Positions 48,968 to 58,447 of a stretch of 64,000 nucleotides of DNA are shown here, one piece after another. Numbering within the stretch: the stretch's first letter is position 1; each line of letters starts with the position of its first letter. The notes below the pieces were generated by a model, which saw nothing but the letters and a program-made list of their open reading frames with translations, was not told the DNA's origin and made no database searches. The position numbers and the translations under genes were made by a program. The stretch is from Methylobacterium sp. E-005 (GTDB lineage: Bacteria > Pseudomonadota > Alphaproteobacteria > Rhizobiales > Beijerinckiaceae). The stretch covers positions 1-64,000 of the forward strand of contig NZ_JAKSYG010000030.1 in NCBI RefSeq assembly GCF_022829725.1, written 5' to 3'.

Positions 48968-49855
48968 ATGGACGCGATCAACACACGGGCCGCGACGCCC
49001 CTCGCGCGAAGCCGAGTCCGACCCGGCCGGCGGCGGGCGGACGCGCTGCTCCGCGGCTTCTGCGCCTTCGCCACGCTGATTGGCGTGATCGTGCTCGGCT
49101 CGATCCTGCTGATGCTGATCGTCGAGGGTGTGCGCGGCTTCACCCCGACCCTGCTGACCCAGCCGACCCCGGGTCCCGGCAGCGAGGGCGGCGGCATCGC
49201 CAACGCGGTCCTGGGCAGCCTGATCCTGACGACCATCGGCATCGTCATCGCGACGCCGGTCGGCGTGATGGCCGGGACCTTCCTCGCGGAGTACGGCCGG
49301 GGCTCGAAGCTGGCCTCGCTCATCCGCTTCCTGAACGATATCCTGCTCTCGGCGCCGTCGATCCTGATCGGCCTGTTCGTCTACACGCTGATGGTGCGGC
49401 CCATGGGCAGCTACTCCGGCTGGGCCGGCAGCGTCGCCCTTGCGATCATCGCCACCCCGGTGATCGTGCGGACCACCGAGGACATGCTCAGCCTCGTGCC
49501 AGGTACCCTGCGCGAGGCCGGCGCGGCCCTGGGGGCCCCGCCCTCGACGGTGATCATGAAGGTGAGCTGGCGCGCGGCCTCGGCCGGCATCGTGACCGGC
49601 ATCATCCTGGCGCTGGCCCGCATCGCCGGCGAGACGGCCCCGCTCCTGTTCACCGCGCTGAACAACAACAGCTGGTTCAACGCCGATCTCATGGGCGGCA
49701 TCCCGAACCTGCCGGTGATGATCTACCAGTTCGCGCTCTCGCCCTATTCCAACTGGCAGCAGCTGGCCTGGGCCGGAGCACTCCTGATCACCGTGACCAT
49801 CCTCGCCCTCTCGATTGTCGCCCGCGTGGTGATCAAGCCGCAGCGGGCCCGCTGA
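48968..49855 (+). CDS. pstA: Phosphate ABC transporter permease PstA
   Basis: This 295-residue permease partners PstC. The coupling loop [41 protein letters not shown] and the earlier [15 protein letters not shown] are typical of PstA. A TTG at 48956 is in frame, but the ATG at 48968 has GAGGA at a good distance. It begins eight bases after the pstC stop. Confidence 0.95.
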   Translation: MDAINTRAATPLARSRVRPGRRRADALLRGFCAFATLIGVIVLGSILLMLIVEGVRGFTPTLLTQPTPGPGSEGGGIANAVLGSLILTTIGIVIATPVGVMAGTFLAEYGRGSKLASLIRFLNDILLSAPSILIGLFVYTLMVRPMGSYSGWAGSVALAIIATPVIVRTTEDMLSLVPGTLREAGAALGAPPSTVIMKVSWRAASAGIVTGIILALARIAGETAPLLFTALNNNSWFNADLMGGIPNLPVMIYQFALSPYSNWQQLAWAGALLITVTILALSIVARVVIKPQRAR

Positions 49856-49878
49856 AGCGCGCCCGAAGGATTAGCCCG

Positions 49879-50709
49879 ATGAGCAATGCCGCAGCGACCG
49901 TGACCGCCGAGCCCCAGTTCCACCCCTCCGCCAAGGCCGGCGCCGACACCAAGGCGCCGGTCCGGATCGCCGTGAAGGATCTGAACTTCTACTACGGCCA
50001 GTTCCACGGCCTGAAGAACATCAACCTCAACTTCCACGATCGGCAGGTGACCGCATTGATCGGGCCCTCGGGCTGCGGAAAGTCGACGCTGCTGCGCACC
50101 TTCAACCGGATCTACAGCCTCTATCCGGAGCAGCGCGCCGAGGGGCAGATCCTGCTGGACGGCGTGAACATCCTGGATCCCAAGGTCGATCTCAATGACC
50201 TGCGCGCCCGGGTCGGCATGGTGTTCCAGAAGCCGACGCCCTTCCCGATGTCGATCTACGACAATGTCGCCTTCGGAATCCGGCTTTACGAGAAGCTCGG
50301 GAAGTCGGAACTCGACGAACGCGTGGAATCGTCCCTGCGCAAGGCGGCGCTCTGGGAGGAAGTGAAGGACAAGCTCAAGCAATCCGGCATGGGCCTGTCG
50401 GGCGGCCAGCAGCAGCGCCTGTGCATCGCCCGCACCGTGGCGCAGCGCCCGGAGGTGATCCTGTTCGACGAGCCGACCTCGGCGCTGGACCCGATCTCGA
50501 CCGGACGCATCGAGGAGCTGATCGAGCAGCTGCGCGATGAATTCACCATCGCCATCGTCACACACAACATGCAGCAGGCGGCGCGCATCTCGCAGTTCAC
50601 CGCCTTCATGTATCTCGGCGAACTGATCGAATTCTCGCAGACCGAAAAGATGTTCATGAACCCGACGGAGCGGCGGACGCAGGACTATATCACCGGCCGC
50701 TTCGGCTAA
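49879..50709 (+). CDS. pstB: Phosphate ABC transporter ATP-binding protein PstB
   Basis: This 276-residue ATPase powers phosphate import. Walker [10 protein letters not shown], the Q-loop [11 protein letters not shown], signature [13 protein letters not shown], Walker [13 protein letters not shown] and H-loop [10 protein letters not shown] are all intact. An AAGGA ribosome site precedes the ATG. With PhoU it also relays phosphate status to the Pho signalling system. Confidence 0.98.
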   Translation: MSNAAATVTAEPQFHPSAKAGADTKAPVRIAVKDLNFYYGQFHGLKNINLNFHDRQVTALIGPSGCGKSTLLRTFNRIYSLYPEQRAEGQILLDGVNILDPKVDLNDLRARVGMVFQKPTPFPMSIYDNVAFGIRLYEKLGKSELDERVESSLRKAALWEEVKDKLKQSGMGLSGGQQQRLCIARTVAQRPEVILFDEPTSALDPISTGRIEELIEQLRDEFTIAIVTHNMQQAARISQFTAFMYLGELIEFSQTEKMFMNPTERRTQDYITGRFG

Positions 50710-50824
50710 GCTGTTTCGAAGACCGGTTTCCGCGCGATCACGACCCGGATGCCGCGGCGGCCGGGCGGGATCGCCGCAAACGCGTGGGATCGCACGTCAC
50801 GGCCCCCATCGAAGGATCCTCCCC

Positions 50825-51544
50825 ATGCCCGGCCATATCGTTACCTCCTACGACACCGATCTCGAAAATCTCCGCCGCTCGATTTCAGAGATGGGCGGCG
50901 TGGCAGAGAAGATGACCACGGAGGCGACCGACGCCCTGGTGCGCCGTGACGATGGGCTCGCCCAGGCGGTGATCCTCGCCGACAAGCGCCTCGACGCCCT
51001 TCAGCGGGACATCGAGGAGCGTTCCGTTCTGCTGATCGCCCGGCGTCAGCCCCTGGCGATCGACCTGCGCGAGACCATCTCGGCGATCCGCGTCTCCGGC
51101 GATCTGGAGCGGATCGGCGACCTCGCCAAGAACGTGGCCAAGCGCGTGGTCGCGATCTCCGATCAGGCCCCGGCCCAGAAGATCGTGCTGGGCGTGCGCC
51201 ACATGAGCGACCTCGCTGAGGGCCAGTTGAAGGACGTGCTCGACGCCTACGCGAGCCGCGACATCCAGGCTGCCCACGACGTCTGGGAGCGCGACGGCGA
51301 GATCGACGCATTGTACAACTCCCTGTTCCGCGAACTCCTGACCTACATGATGGAGGATCCGCGCAACATTTCGTTCTGCACGCACCTTCTGTTCTGCGCC
51401 AAGAACGTGGAGCGCATCGGCGATCATACGACGAACATTGCCGAGACGATCCATTACCTCGAGACGGGCGAGACCCTCGCGGGCGACCGACCCAAGAACG
51501 ACGCGTCGAACTACGCGACGGTGGATGGGGGACAGGCTCCCTAA
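50825..51544 (+). CDS. phoU: Phosphate signalling complex protein PhoU
   Basis: This 239-residue, all-helical protein has two PhoU repeats, each with the metal-binding pattern E-x-x-x-D (ERIGDLAKNVAKR; ERIGDHTTNIAE). PhoU links the Pst transporter to the PhoR kinase and keeps the regulon off when phosphate is plentiful. It starts 115 bases after pstB with AAGGATCC upstream. A strong hairpin (CCGGAAGGCGG-AAG-CCGCCTTCCGG, 51554-51578) follows before phoB. Confidence 0.97.
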   Translation: MPGHIVTSYDTDLENLRRSISEMGGVAEKMTTEATDALVRRDDGLAQAVILADKRLDALQRDIEERSVLLIARRQPLAIDLRETISAIRVSGDLERIGDLAKNVAKRVVAISDQAPAQKIVLGVRHMSDLAEGQLKDVLDAYASRDIQAAHDVWERDGEIDALYNSLFRELLTYMMEDPRNISFCTHLLFCAKNVERIGDHTTNIAETIHYLETGETLAGDRPKNDASNYATVDGGQAP

Positions 51545-51553
51545 CGCCTCATC

Positions 51554-51578
51554 CCGGAAGGCGGAAGCCGCCTTCCGG
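51554..51578 (+). terminator. Hairpin between phoU and phoB
   Basis: A perfect 11-base-pair stem with a three-base AAG loop begins ten bases after the phoU stop. Without a T-run it may lower read-through into phoB rather than stop it. Confidence 0.6.
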
Positions 51579-51667
51579 ATTCCGGTGCGCAGCGCCGAGC
51601 GCGCACCTTGAGACAGGGCGAAGCCCCCGGCACCATGGGGGTCTGCCGCGAGAACAGGTCATCGAAC

Positions 51668-52369
51668 GTGAGCATGCAAGTCCTGATCGTCGAGGACGAG
51701 GAGGCGCTGACCACGCTGCTGCGCTACAATCTGGAGGCCGAAGGCTTCCTGGTGGATTCGGCGGCCCGGGGCGACGATGCGGAACTGCTCCTGGCCGAAC
51801 GGATGCCCGATCTGGTCCTTCTCGACTGGATGCTGCCCGGCCTGTCCGGGATCGAGCTCTGCCGCCGCATCCGAGCCCGTCGTGAAACCGAGCGGCTGCC
51901 GGTGATCATGCTCACCGCCCGGGGCGAAGAGGGCGACCGGGTCCGCGGCCTCGGCACGGGCGCCGACGACTACATCGTCAAGCCGTTCTCGGTGCCGGAA
52001 CTGCTCGCCCGGATCCGCGCGCTGCTGCGCCGGGCCAAGCCCGCCCACGTCTCGGATCGTCTGGCCGCGGGCGACCTCGAACTCGACCGCACCGGCCATC
52101 GGGTGCGCCGCGCCGGCGAGGAGCTGCATCTCGGCCCGACCGAGTTCCGGCTGCTCGAATTCCTGATGCTGGCCCCGGGCCGGGTCTTCTCGCGGGAACA
52201 GCTCCTCGACGGGGTCTGGGGCCACGACGTCTACATCGACGAGCGCACCGTCGACGTCCATGTCGGGCGCCTGCGCAAGGCGCTGAACGGGCCGCGCCAA
52301 GCCGATCCAATCCGCACCGTCCGCGGCTCCGGCTACGCCTTCGACGAAACCTTTTCCTTGGAAGCCTGA
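51668..52369 (+). CDS. phoB: Phosphate regulon response regulator PhoB
   Basis: This 233-residue OmpR-type regulator binds Pho boxes. The receiver domain (LIVEDEEALTTLLRYNLEAEG) has phosphorylation site Asp53 (LLDWMLPG), Thr in MLTARGE and Lys in DYIVKPF. A winged helix follows (ELHLGPTEFRLLEFLM; ERTVDVHVGRLRKAL; IRTVRGSGYAF). The GTG at 51668 and the ATG at 51674 are both possible starts. No phoR kinase gene lies in the window. Confidence 0.96.
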   Translation: MSMQVLIVEDEEALTTLLRYNLEAEGFLVDSAARGDDAELLLAERMPDLVLLDWMLPGLSGIELCRRIRARRETERLPVIMLTARGEEGDRVRGLGTGADDYIVKPFSVPELLARIRALLRRAKPAHVSDRLAAGDLELDRTGHRVRRAGEELHLGPTEFRLLEFLMLAPGRVFSREQLLDGVWGHDVYIDERTVDVHVGRLRKALNGPRQADPIRTVRGSGYAFDETFSLEA

Positions 52370-52384
52370 AGCGCAAAGCACGGT

Positions 52385-52430
52385 TTCAAAAGGTCGAGAC
52401 CTTTTGCGGGTCCAGGGCGGAGCCCTGGTG
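52385..52430. repeat. Dispersed repeat, family D, inverted copy; hairpin after phoB
   Basis: The region reads CAAAAGGTCGAGACCTTTTG, itself a hairpin, then CGGGTCCAGGGCGGAGCCCTGG. Its reverse complement matches 43688-43735 (CTCTGCCCCAGACCCGC..AAAGGTCTCGACC). Located between convergent phoB and the DsbD-like gene, it may act as a bidirectional terminator. Confidence 0.65.
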
Positions 52431-52535
52431 CCGGAAACCATCCGGTGTCGGGGCAAGCCCGATCCCAGGTTCTGGCCCGACAGGGGCTCCGCTCCGACAC
52501 CCCGCCAAAGGGTTAAAGCCCAATGGTGAACCCGG

Positions 52536-54692
52536 TCAGCGCGTCGCCGCGGCGCTCCTGCCGGCGGGCGGCACCGAGGCCAGGGCCTGCAGCACCGTTC
52601 CCTCGGTGAGGATCTGCGGCAGCACCTGGGGTTCCCCCGTGCCCGTATAGAGCAGATAGAGCGGCACGCCGCTCCGTCCGTGCTTCTCCAGGAGGCGGGT
52701 GATCTCGGGGTTCTGGTTGGTCCAGTCACCCTTGAGGTAGGTTATGCCCCGCTCGGCCATGGCGGCGCGCACCGCTTTCGTGGACAACGACGTCGTCTCG
52801 TTCACCGCGCAGGTGATGCACCACGCCGCCGTCATGTTGACGAAGGCGGGCCTGCGATCGTTGACCAGCGCGTCCAGGCGCGTCTGCGTGAACGGCTCGA
52901 TGCCACCAACCTTCGCCTGCGCCGTCGGCCCGGCTCGATCCTGAGGAAGGGTCAGCGTGAGGGCCGCGACGCCGATCAGCGCCAGCGCCGCGCAGACCTG
53001 AGCGATCCGGGCCGCCACGGGTGCTGCGCTGCGCCCACGCTCCCAAGCCCAGGCCGCAAAGCCCACCAGCACGAGGCCGATCAGCGCCGCCAGCAGACCA
53101 CGCGGGTCGACCTGTTGCGCCAGGACCCAGACCAGCCAGGCCACGGTGGCGTAGACCGGGAAAGCGAGCCCCTGCTTGAGCGTCTCCATCCAGGCACCCG
53201 GCCGCGGCAGTGCCCGCAGGGCCGGGGGCCAGAGGGTCAGGAGCAGAAACGGCAGGGCAAGGCCGAGCCCGAGACACGCGAAGACGGCCAGCGCCACGCC
53301 GGCGCTCTGCGTCAGGGCGAACCCCACCGCCGAGCCCATGAAGGGCGCCGTGCAGGGGGTCGCCACCAAAGTCGCCAGGACGCCCGTGAAGAACGAGCCG
53401 GCCAGCCCGTCCCGCCGGGCGAGGCGGTCGCCGACAGCCGCGAGCCGGCCGCCGATCGCGACGACGCCGGACAGGCTCAGGCCCATCGCGAAGAGCAGAT
53501 AGGCGAGCCCCGCCACGACGAGGGGCGATTGCAGCTGGAACCCCCAGCCGATCGCTGCCCCGCCGCTCTTCAGCGCGATCAGCGCCGTGGCCAGTCCCAG
53601 GAAACTCGCCAGCACACCGGCCGTGTAGGCGAGGCCGTGCAGGCGCAGGCGGGCCGGGCCCTCGCCGGCATGCCGCACAAGGCTCAGCACCTTGATCGAG
53701 AGGACGGGGAAGACACAGGGCATCAGGTTGAGGATCAGGCCGCCCAGGAAGGCGAAGACGGCCGCGGTCGTGAGGGTCAGCGCATCGAGGTCGGGGGCGG
53801 CCGATTCCGTGGCGGTCGCTTCAGCGGGCGCCGGTGGGGGGGCGGCGGCCGGAAGCACGGGCTCGTCGCCATACGCGAAGGCGAGGCGGCGCGTGCCGGA
53901 CTCTGTCACCTCATCCAGGGTCAGCACGCCCGGAAGGGTTGCGGGGGCCGCTTCGGCCGGACTGCTCCGCGCGAGGGTGAGATGCAGGCCGGTCCCGTCG
54001 ACGGACATCACCTGCGCGGCGGCGTTGTCGATCGCGGTCTCGGCATAGGGAAAGTAGGCGGCATTCCGGACGGCGTCGGGTTTGAGGCCGGTCGCGGCAA
54101 AATCGAGCTGCAGGGTATCACCCTGGCTCGACAGGCTGAGCGGCCAGAGTGCGGGGGCGGGGAGCGCGGTGCGGGCGCGGGCGAACAGCGCAGCATTGTC
54201 CGGGTCGGGGCGCGGCTCGCCGACCGGCAGGGTGAGGGCGAGGTCGGCGGAGCCCGGCACGCACTCGGTCTCGCAGACGAGATAGGTCAGCTTGGCCTGG
54301 ATCTGCACCGGACTCGCCGGATCGAGGCTCGGCGGCGGCGTCACGGGCACGAGGAGGGTGACCTCGCCCTCGTAGCCGTAGTTCATCAGCGTGGCGATTG
54401 GGATGCGCTCCGGCGCCGGCCAGTGGATGGCCCCAGCGTTGAAGCCAGCGGGCAGCGTCCAGGTCAGCTCGGGCGGCAGCCCCGAATCCCCCGGGTTGCG
54501 CCAGTAGACGTGCCAGCCAGGCTTCACCTGCATCCGCACGGCCAGGGTGAAGGGCTGCGCCCCCGACACCGCCGCGGGCTCGGCCACCAAGCTCGACCGC
54601 ACGAGATCCGGTGGCGTGCGCAATCCCTGCGCCACGGCCGCCGACACGCTCGCGGCGAGGATCAAGATCGGGATGACGAGGCGGCGGATCAT
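52536..54692 (-). CDS. DsbD/ScsB-family thiol:disulfide reductase
   Basis: This 718-residue inner-membrane protein moves electrons from cytoplasmic thioredoxin to the periplasm. A signal peptide (MIRRLVIPILILAASVSAAVAQ) precedes a large periplasmic domain with the CETEC cysteine pair. The eight-helix domain follows (PCVFPVLSIK; ATPCTAPFMG), then a C-terminal thioredoxin-like domain with WCITC. The large N-terminal domain and the CVFP/CTAP pairs are typical of the ScsB branch linked to copper tolerance, but no scsC/scsD gene is adjacent. The frame runs to 54953; ATG 54692 has an AAGGGA site and opens the signal peptide. Confidence 0.93.
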   Translation of the reverse strand: MIRRLVIPILILAASVSAAVAQGLRTPPDLVRSSLVAEPAAVSGAQPFTLAVRMQVKPGWHVYWRNPGDSGLPPELTWTLPAGFNAGAIHWPAPERIPIATLMNYGYEGEVTLLVPVTPPPSLDPASPVQIQAKLTYLVCETECVPGSADLALTLPVGEPRPDPDNAALFARARTALPAPALWPLSLSSQGDTLQLDFAATGLKPDAVRNAAYFPYAETAIDNAAAQVMSVDGTGLHLTLARSSPAEAAPATLPGVLTLDEVTESGTRRLAFAYGDEPVLPAAAPPPAPAEATATESAAPDLDALTLTTAAVFAFLGGLILNLMPCVFPVLSIKVLSLVRHAGEGPARLRLHGLAYTAGVLASFLGLATALIALKSGGAAIGWGFQLQSPLVVAGLAYLLFAMGLSLSGVVAIGGRLAAVGDRLARRDGLAGSFFTGVLATLVATPCTAPFMGSAVGFALTQSAGVALAVFACLGLGLALPFLLLTLWPPALRALPRPGAWMETLKQGLAFPVYATVAWLVWVLAQQVDPRGLLAALIGLVLVGFAAWAWERGRSAAPVAARIAQVCAALALIGVAALTLTLPQDRAGPTAQAKVGGIEPFTQTRLDALVNDRRPAFVNMTAAWCITCAVNETTSLSTKAVRAAMAERGITYLKGDWTNQNPEITRLLEKHGRSGVPLYLLYTGTGEPQVLPQILTEGTVLQALASVPPAGRSAAATR

Positions 54693-54916
54693 GCTGTCCC
54701 TTCGCACGCCGGAGGGCTGCGGTTTCAGGCTCGGCGTTTCGCGTGCGGCACGGGCTTTTCCGTGACCGAGCATTCTGGCGCCAATCAGCGCCCCGTCGCA
54801 CGCCGGACCACCGAAGCCGTCCGGGGGTCGAAGAGGATGCCGCCGAACGTGTCGCGCCACCGGGGACCGCGCAAGGGCGCGAGATGCATGCCCGGCGGCT
54901 GCGAACGGATCAGCGC

Positions 54917-56755
54917 TCAGCCTGCCAGCGGCGCCGTTGCCTGCTGAAGCCATGCACGCACCCCATCATCGAGCTCCGGCGATAATACCTCCCGGACCCG
55001 GGCATGGTAGGCGTCGACCCAGGCGCGCTCGGCTGGGTCGAGCAGATCCGGGCGGATGAGCCGCTGATCGTAGGGCGCGAGCGTCAGCGTCTCGAAGCCG
55101 AGCATGGGGCGCTCACCATCCGCAAGGTCACGCGGCTCGACGAGGATGAGGTTCTCGATCCGGATGCCGTAGGCGCCGGGCGCATAATAGCCGGGCTCGT
55201 TCGACAGGATCATGCCGGCCTCCAGCGCCACCGTGCCGGTCTTGGCAATCCGCTGGGGCCCTTCATGAACCGACAGGAAGGCGCCGACGCCGTGGCCGGT
55301 GCCATGGTCGAAATCGAGCCCCGCCTGCCAGAGCGGTGCCCGGGCGAAGGCGTCGATCTGCGCGCCGGTCGTGCCCTTGGGAAACACCGCCCGGGCGATG
55401 GCGATATGGCCCTTCAGCACCAGGGTGAACCGGTCGCGCATGGCCGCGCTCGGCTCGCCCACCGCGACCGTGCGGGTGATGTCGGTGGTCCCGTCCGGGT
55501 ACTGCGCCCCGGAATCGATCAGGAACAGCTCGCCCGGCTGCACCGTCCGGTCGCTGGCCCGGGTGACCCGGTAGTGGACGATCGCCCCATTCGGGCCGGA
55601 CCCCGAGATGGTCGGGAAGGACACGTCGCGCAGGTCGCCGCCGGCATCGCGAAAATCCTCCAGCGCCTCGACCGCGGCGATCTCGGTGAGGCCGCCCTCC
55701 GCGGCGGCCGCGTCCAGCCATGCCAGGAAGCGCACGACGCTCGCCCCGTCGCGGCGGTGGGCGGCGCGGGCACCGGCGATCTCGGCGGCGTTCTTGATCG
55801 CCTTCATGTCGGTGATCGGATCCCTGCCGACATCGACGGTGCCGCCGGCCGCCTCGATCCGCTCCTTGAGGGCGACAGCCCCCGTGGCGGCGTCGAGCCG
55901 GACCCGCGCCCCGCCGAGCGAGGCCAGCCCATCCTCCAGATCCCCCCGGGGTAGAAGCTCGGCGACGGGGGCAAGGGACGCGCGCAGGTCGGGATCGACA
56001 ACCGGCGAGACCAGGAAGAGGCGCGCCGCCCCCTCGCGCGGCAGGATCGCGTAGCCGAGGGCCAGGGGCGTATGCCCGACATCGGCGCCCCGCAGGTTGA
56101 AGGCCCAGGCGAGGTTGTGGGGATCCGAGATCACCAAAGCGTCACAGCCGGCGGTCTTCAGGCTGTCCCGCACGCGGGCAAGCTTGTCCGCGACCGTCTC
56201 GCCCGCCAGAGCGTCCGAATGACGGCCGACCCGGCCGGCGGGGGGCTTCGGCCGTCCGGCCCACACGGCGTCCACGAGGTTCGGCACGGCCCGCAGGGCG
56301 CCACCCGCTTTCGTGGCGGCCCGTTCCAGTGGCGCGAGCCCGTCCGGCGTGTGCAGCCACGGGTCGAAGCCGAGAACCTGATCGCGCTTCAGGTTGGCGC
56401 CGATCCAGGCTTCCGGGGTCGATTCGGCGAGCGGGACGATCGTCAGGATGCCGGTATCGACCTGCGCGGGGGCCTGGAGCGTGTAGCGGCCATCGACCAC
56501 CAGGACGGCGGAATCGGCCAGGATCACCGCCGTCCCGGCCGAACCCGTGAAGCCGGTGAGCCAGGCCAAGCGCTCCGCGTCGGCGGGCACGTATTCCGAC
56601 TGGTGCTCGTCGGCCCGCGGTACGACGAAACCGTCGATACCTGTCTCGCGCAGGGCGGCCCGCAGGGCCTCGATCCGCTCGGGCCCCTTGCGATGGCTCG
56701 GATCATCGAAGGTCTGGAAACGGTGGCGCGGGCGGGACGGGGGCAGTTCGATCAT
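54917..56755 (-). CDS. M24-family Xaa-Pro aminopeptidase (aminopeptidase P)
   Basis: This 612-residue cytoplasmic enzyme has two creatinase-like N-terminal domains and a C-terminal pita-bread metallopeptidase domain. The dinuclear-metal ligands are visible: Asp in LIDSGAQY, Asp in GTTDITRT, His in GTGHGVGAFL, Glu in LSNEPGYY and Glu in GIRIENLI. It removes residues N-terminal to proline. The length is that of the three-domain eukaryote-like AmpP found in alphaproteobacteria. The frame starts at 56791, but ATG 56755 aligns with the family. A 224-base gap without a gene separates it from the DsbD-like gene. Confidence 0.95.
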   Translation of the reverse strand: MIELPPSRPRHRFQTFDDPSHRKGPERIEALRAALRETGIDGFVVPRADEHQSEYVPADAERLAWLTGFTGSAGTAVILADSAVLVVDGRYTLQAPAQVDTGILTIVPLAESTPEAWIGANLKRDQVLGFDPWLHTPDGLAPLERAATKAGGALRAVPNLVDAVWAGRPKPPAGRVGRHSDALAGETVADKLARVRDSLKTAGCDALVISDPHNLAWAFNLRGADVGHTPLALGYAILPREGAARLFLVSPVVDPDLRASLAPVAELLPRGDLEDGLASLGGARVRLDAATGAVALKERIEAAGGTVDVGRDPITDMKAIKNAAEIAGARAAHRRDGASVVRFLAWLDAAAAEGGLTEIAAVEALEDFRDAGGDLRDVSFPTISGSGPNGAIVHYRVTRASDRTVQPGELFLIDSGAQYPDGTTDITRTVAVGEPSAAMRDRFTLVLKGHIAIARAVFPKGTTGAQIDAFARAPLWQAGLDFDHGTGHGVGAFLSVHEGPQRIAKTGTVALEAGMILSNEPGYYAPGAYGIRIENLILVEPRDLADGERPMLGFETLTLAPYDQRLIRPDLLDPAERAWVDAYHARVREVLSPELDDGVRAWLQQATAPLAG

Positions 56756-56965
56756 GCGGGAAGCGTAGAGCGCCCCCCGCCGCCCTGGCAACCGACGTGG
56801 CGCTCAGCGGGGGCCGGGGCGGGACTCGGGGTGCCCGTGCAAGGTGTCGGACGGCGACCGTTATGCAGCGCGCGGTTCAGCAATCGACCCAGGGCATACC
56901 TTATTCAACATGAAAAAATCGCGAACAATCTTATCAAGCCCCCGGTTTTGGCCTATCAGAGCGCA

Positions 56966-57232
56966 ATGGCACGCCGCGTTTACTACCGGATCAGCGACAG
57001 ACCGGATGGCTGCTTCGATGCTGTCGTCACGATCGAACCCGATACCGTGGTCCGGCGCGAGGGGTTTGCCTCGCTGGCGGAGGCGGAGGATTGGATCGAG
57101 GGTCTGCGCGTGCTGATGGCTGCGCTCGGCGCGCCGGTCGCACAGGCGGATGCCGCCGCCGCGCCGGCGGATGTCGAGACCGGCCCGGACAGATCGTATT
57201 GGCTGCGTGATCTGCGCGCGGCGCGATCGTAA
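56966..57232 (+). CDS. Small conserved-looking protein, unknown function
   Basis: This 88-residue protein begins MARRVYYRISDRPDGCFDAVVTIEPDT, a beta-strand-rich pattern, and ends SYWLRDLRAARS. It has no signal peptide and no recognised family. The gene is preceded by an AT-rich stretch (about 56900-56945) suited to a promoter. Codon use is similar to the neighbours. It is divergent from the aminopeptidase gene. Confidence 0.65.
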   Translation: MARRVYYRISDRPDGCFDAVVTIEPDTVVRREGFASLAEAEDWIEGLRVLMAALGAPVAQADAAAAPADVETGPDRSYWLRDLRAARS

Positions 57233-57250
57233 CCCCGGGCGCTTTGCGGA

Positions 57251-57439
57251 TCAGCCGTTCGAGAGCGGCGGATTGGGGGCGTGGTCGGCCGGCACACCGT
57301 CATAACCTTCCAACCACGCGATGCGGGAGGCGGAGTTCGCCGGGTACGGACAGGCATCCTTCGGCCGACCGTGGGCGCGAGCTCGGGCTCCTTCGCGGAT
57401 CGGGTCTTGCGGCGTATCGTGGAGCGACGTCGGGCTCAT
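57251..57439 (-). CDS. Rmf/CrpP-like small protein
   Basis: This 62-residue protein has the pattern IREGARARAHGRPKDACPYP ... RIAWLEGYDG, close to ribosome modulation factor and CrpP relatives (G-x-x-A-x-x-G-x-x-x-x-x-PYP ... W-x-x-GY). Rmf dimerises ribosomes in stationary phase in gammaproteobacteria; the role of the alphaproteobacterial relatives is not settled. The ribosome site before the ATG is weak. It lies 30 bases downstream of prmA on the same strand and may be co-transcribed with it. Confidence 0.68.
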   Translation of the reverse strand: MSPTSLHDTPQDPIREGARARAHGRPKDACPYPANSASRIAWLEGYDGVPADHAPNPPLSNG

Positions 57440-57469
57440 GCCGGACCAACGCGCCCGCCTCCGCGCGGT

Positions 57470-58447
57470 TCAGCGCACGGGTCGTCGCAGCGGTGCTCTC
57501 AAGGGTCGTTCGGCCGCGCCGCCGCGCATGAGCACGAGGGCGACCCAACCCTCGATCAGACCCCGGCGCACCAGGGCGAAGCCCTGATGGCGGTAGGCGG
57601 AGAGCACGCCGGGCACATCACGCTCGATCAGGCCGGACAGGACCAGCACGCCGCCGGGCGCGACCACCCGAGTCAGGGAAGGCGCGAGGAGCCGCAGCGG
57701 CCGCGCCAGGATGTTGGCGAAGACCAGATCGAAATGGCGTGACCGGGCCGCGAGCCGGTGCCGCACCCCGGGGCCGTGATAGAGCTTGAGATAGGGAGCG
57801 AGGCCGTTCGCCCGGGCGTTTTCCCGGGCCGTGTATACCGCCTCCGCGTCGAGGTCGCCCGCCACGACGGGTTGCCGCAGCGCCTTGGCGGCCGCGAAGG
57901 CCAGGATCCCGGTACCCGTTCCGACATCGAGGACATGGGCCGGGCGGCGCCGCTTCAGCACCTGGACCAACGCCCGCAGGCAGCCCAATGTCGTGCCGTG
58001 GTGACCGGTCCCGAAGGCGAGCGCCGCCTCGATCTCGATCGGTAGGTCGTTGGGGCGTACCGCGTCCCGGTCGTGCGAGCCGTGCACGAGGAAGCGTCCG
58101 GCGCGAACGGGCTTCAGCCCCTCGAGCGAGGCGCGCACCCAGTCCTTCTGGTCGATCGTGTGGAACTCGGCCGCATCGGCCGCGTCGCCAATCACCGGCC
58201 GGATCAGGGCGCGGACGTAGTCCTCGTCCGGCGCATCCGCGAAATAGGCTTCGAGCCGCCACGTGCGCCCATCCTCATCCTCGAAGGCCGCCACGGCGGT
58301 CTCGGTGGGATCGAACATCTCGCCCAGCAAATCGGTCATGGCCCGTGCCGAGCGCTCGTCGGTCAGCAGGCGCAGGACGTGGGACGGGCGGTGGGGCGGC
58401 AGACCTTCCAGCATGGGGTCCGGCTGTAGCGCCGGCGCGCCCGACAT
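57470..58447 (-). CDS. prmA: Ribosomal protein L11 methyltransferase PrmA
   Basis: This protein of about 325 residues trimethylates ribosomal protein L11 using SAM. An N-terminal ferredoxin-like recognition domain (LPPHRPSHVLRLLTDE) is followed by the class I methyltransferase fold with LAFGTGHHGTT, DVGTGTGILAFAAAK, DLDAEAV and FANILARPL. Adjacent GTG (58450) and ATG (58447) codons could start it, as could the ATG at 58414 (MLEGLPPHR), which aligns best with other PrmA N-termini as I recall them. None has a strong ribosome site. Confidence 0.92.
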   Translation of the reverse strand: MSGAPALQPDPMLEGLPPHRPSHVLRLLTDERSARAMTDLLGEMFDPTETAVAAFEDEDGRTWRLEAYFADAPDEDYVRALIRPVIGDAADAAEFHTIDQKDWVRASLEGLKPVRAGRFLVHGSHDRDAVRPNDLPIEIEAALAFGTGHHGTTLGCLRALVQVLKRRRPAHVLDVGTGTGILAFAAAKALRQPVVAGDLDAEAVYTARENARANGLAPYLKLYHGPGVRHRLAARSRHFDLVFANILARPLRLLAPSLTRVVAPGGVLVLSGLIERDVPGVLSAYRHQGFALVRRGLIEGWVALVLMRGGAAERPLRAPLRRPVR

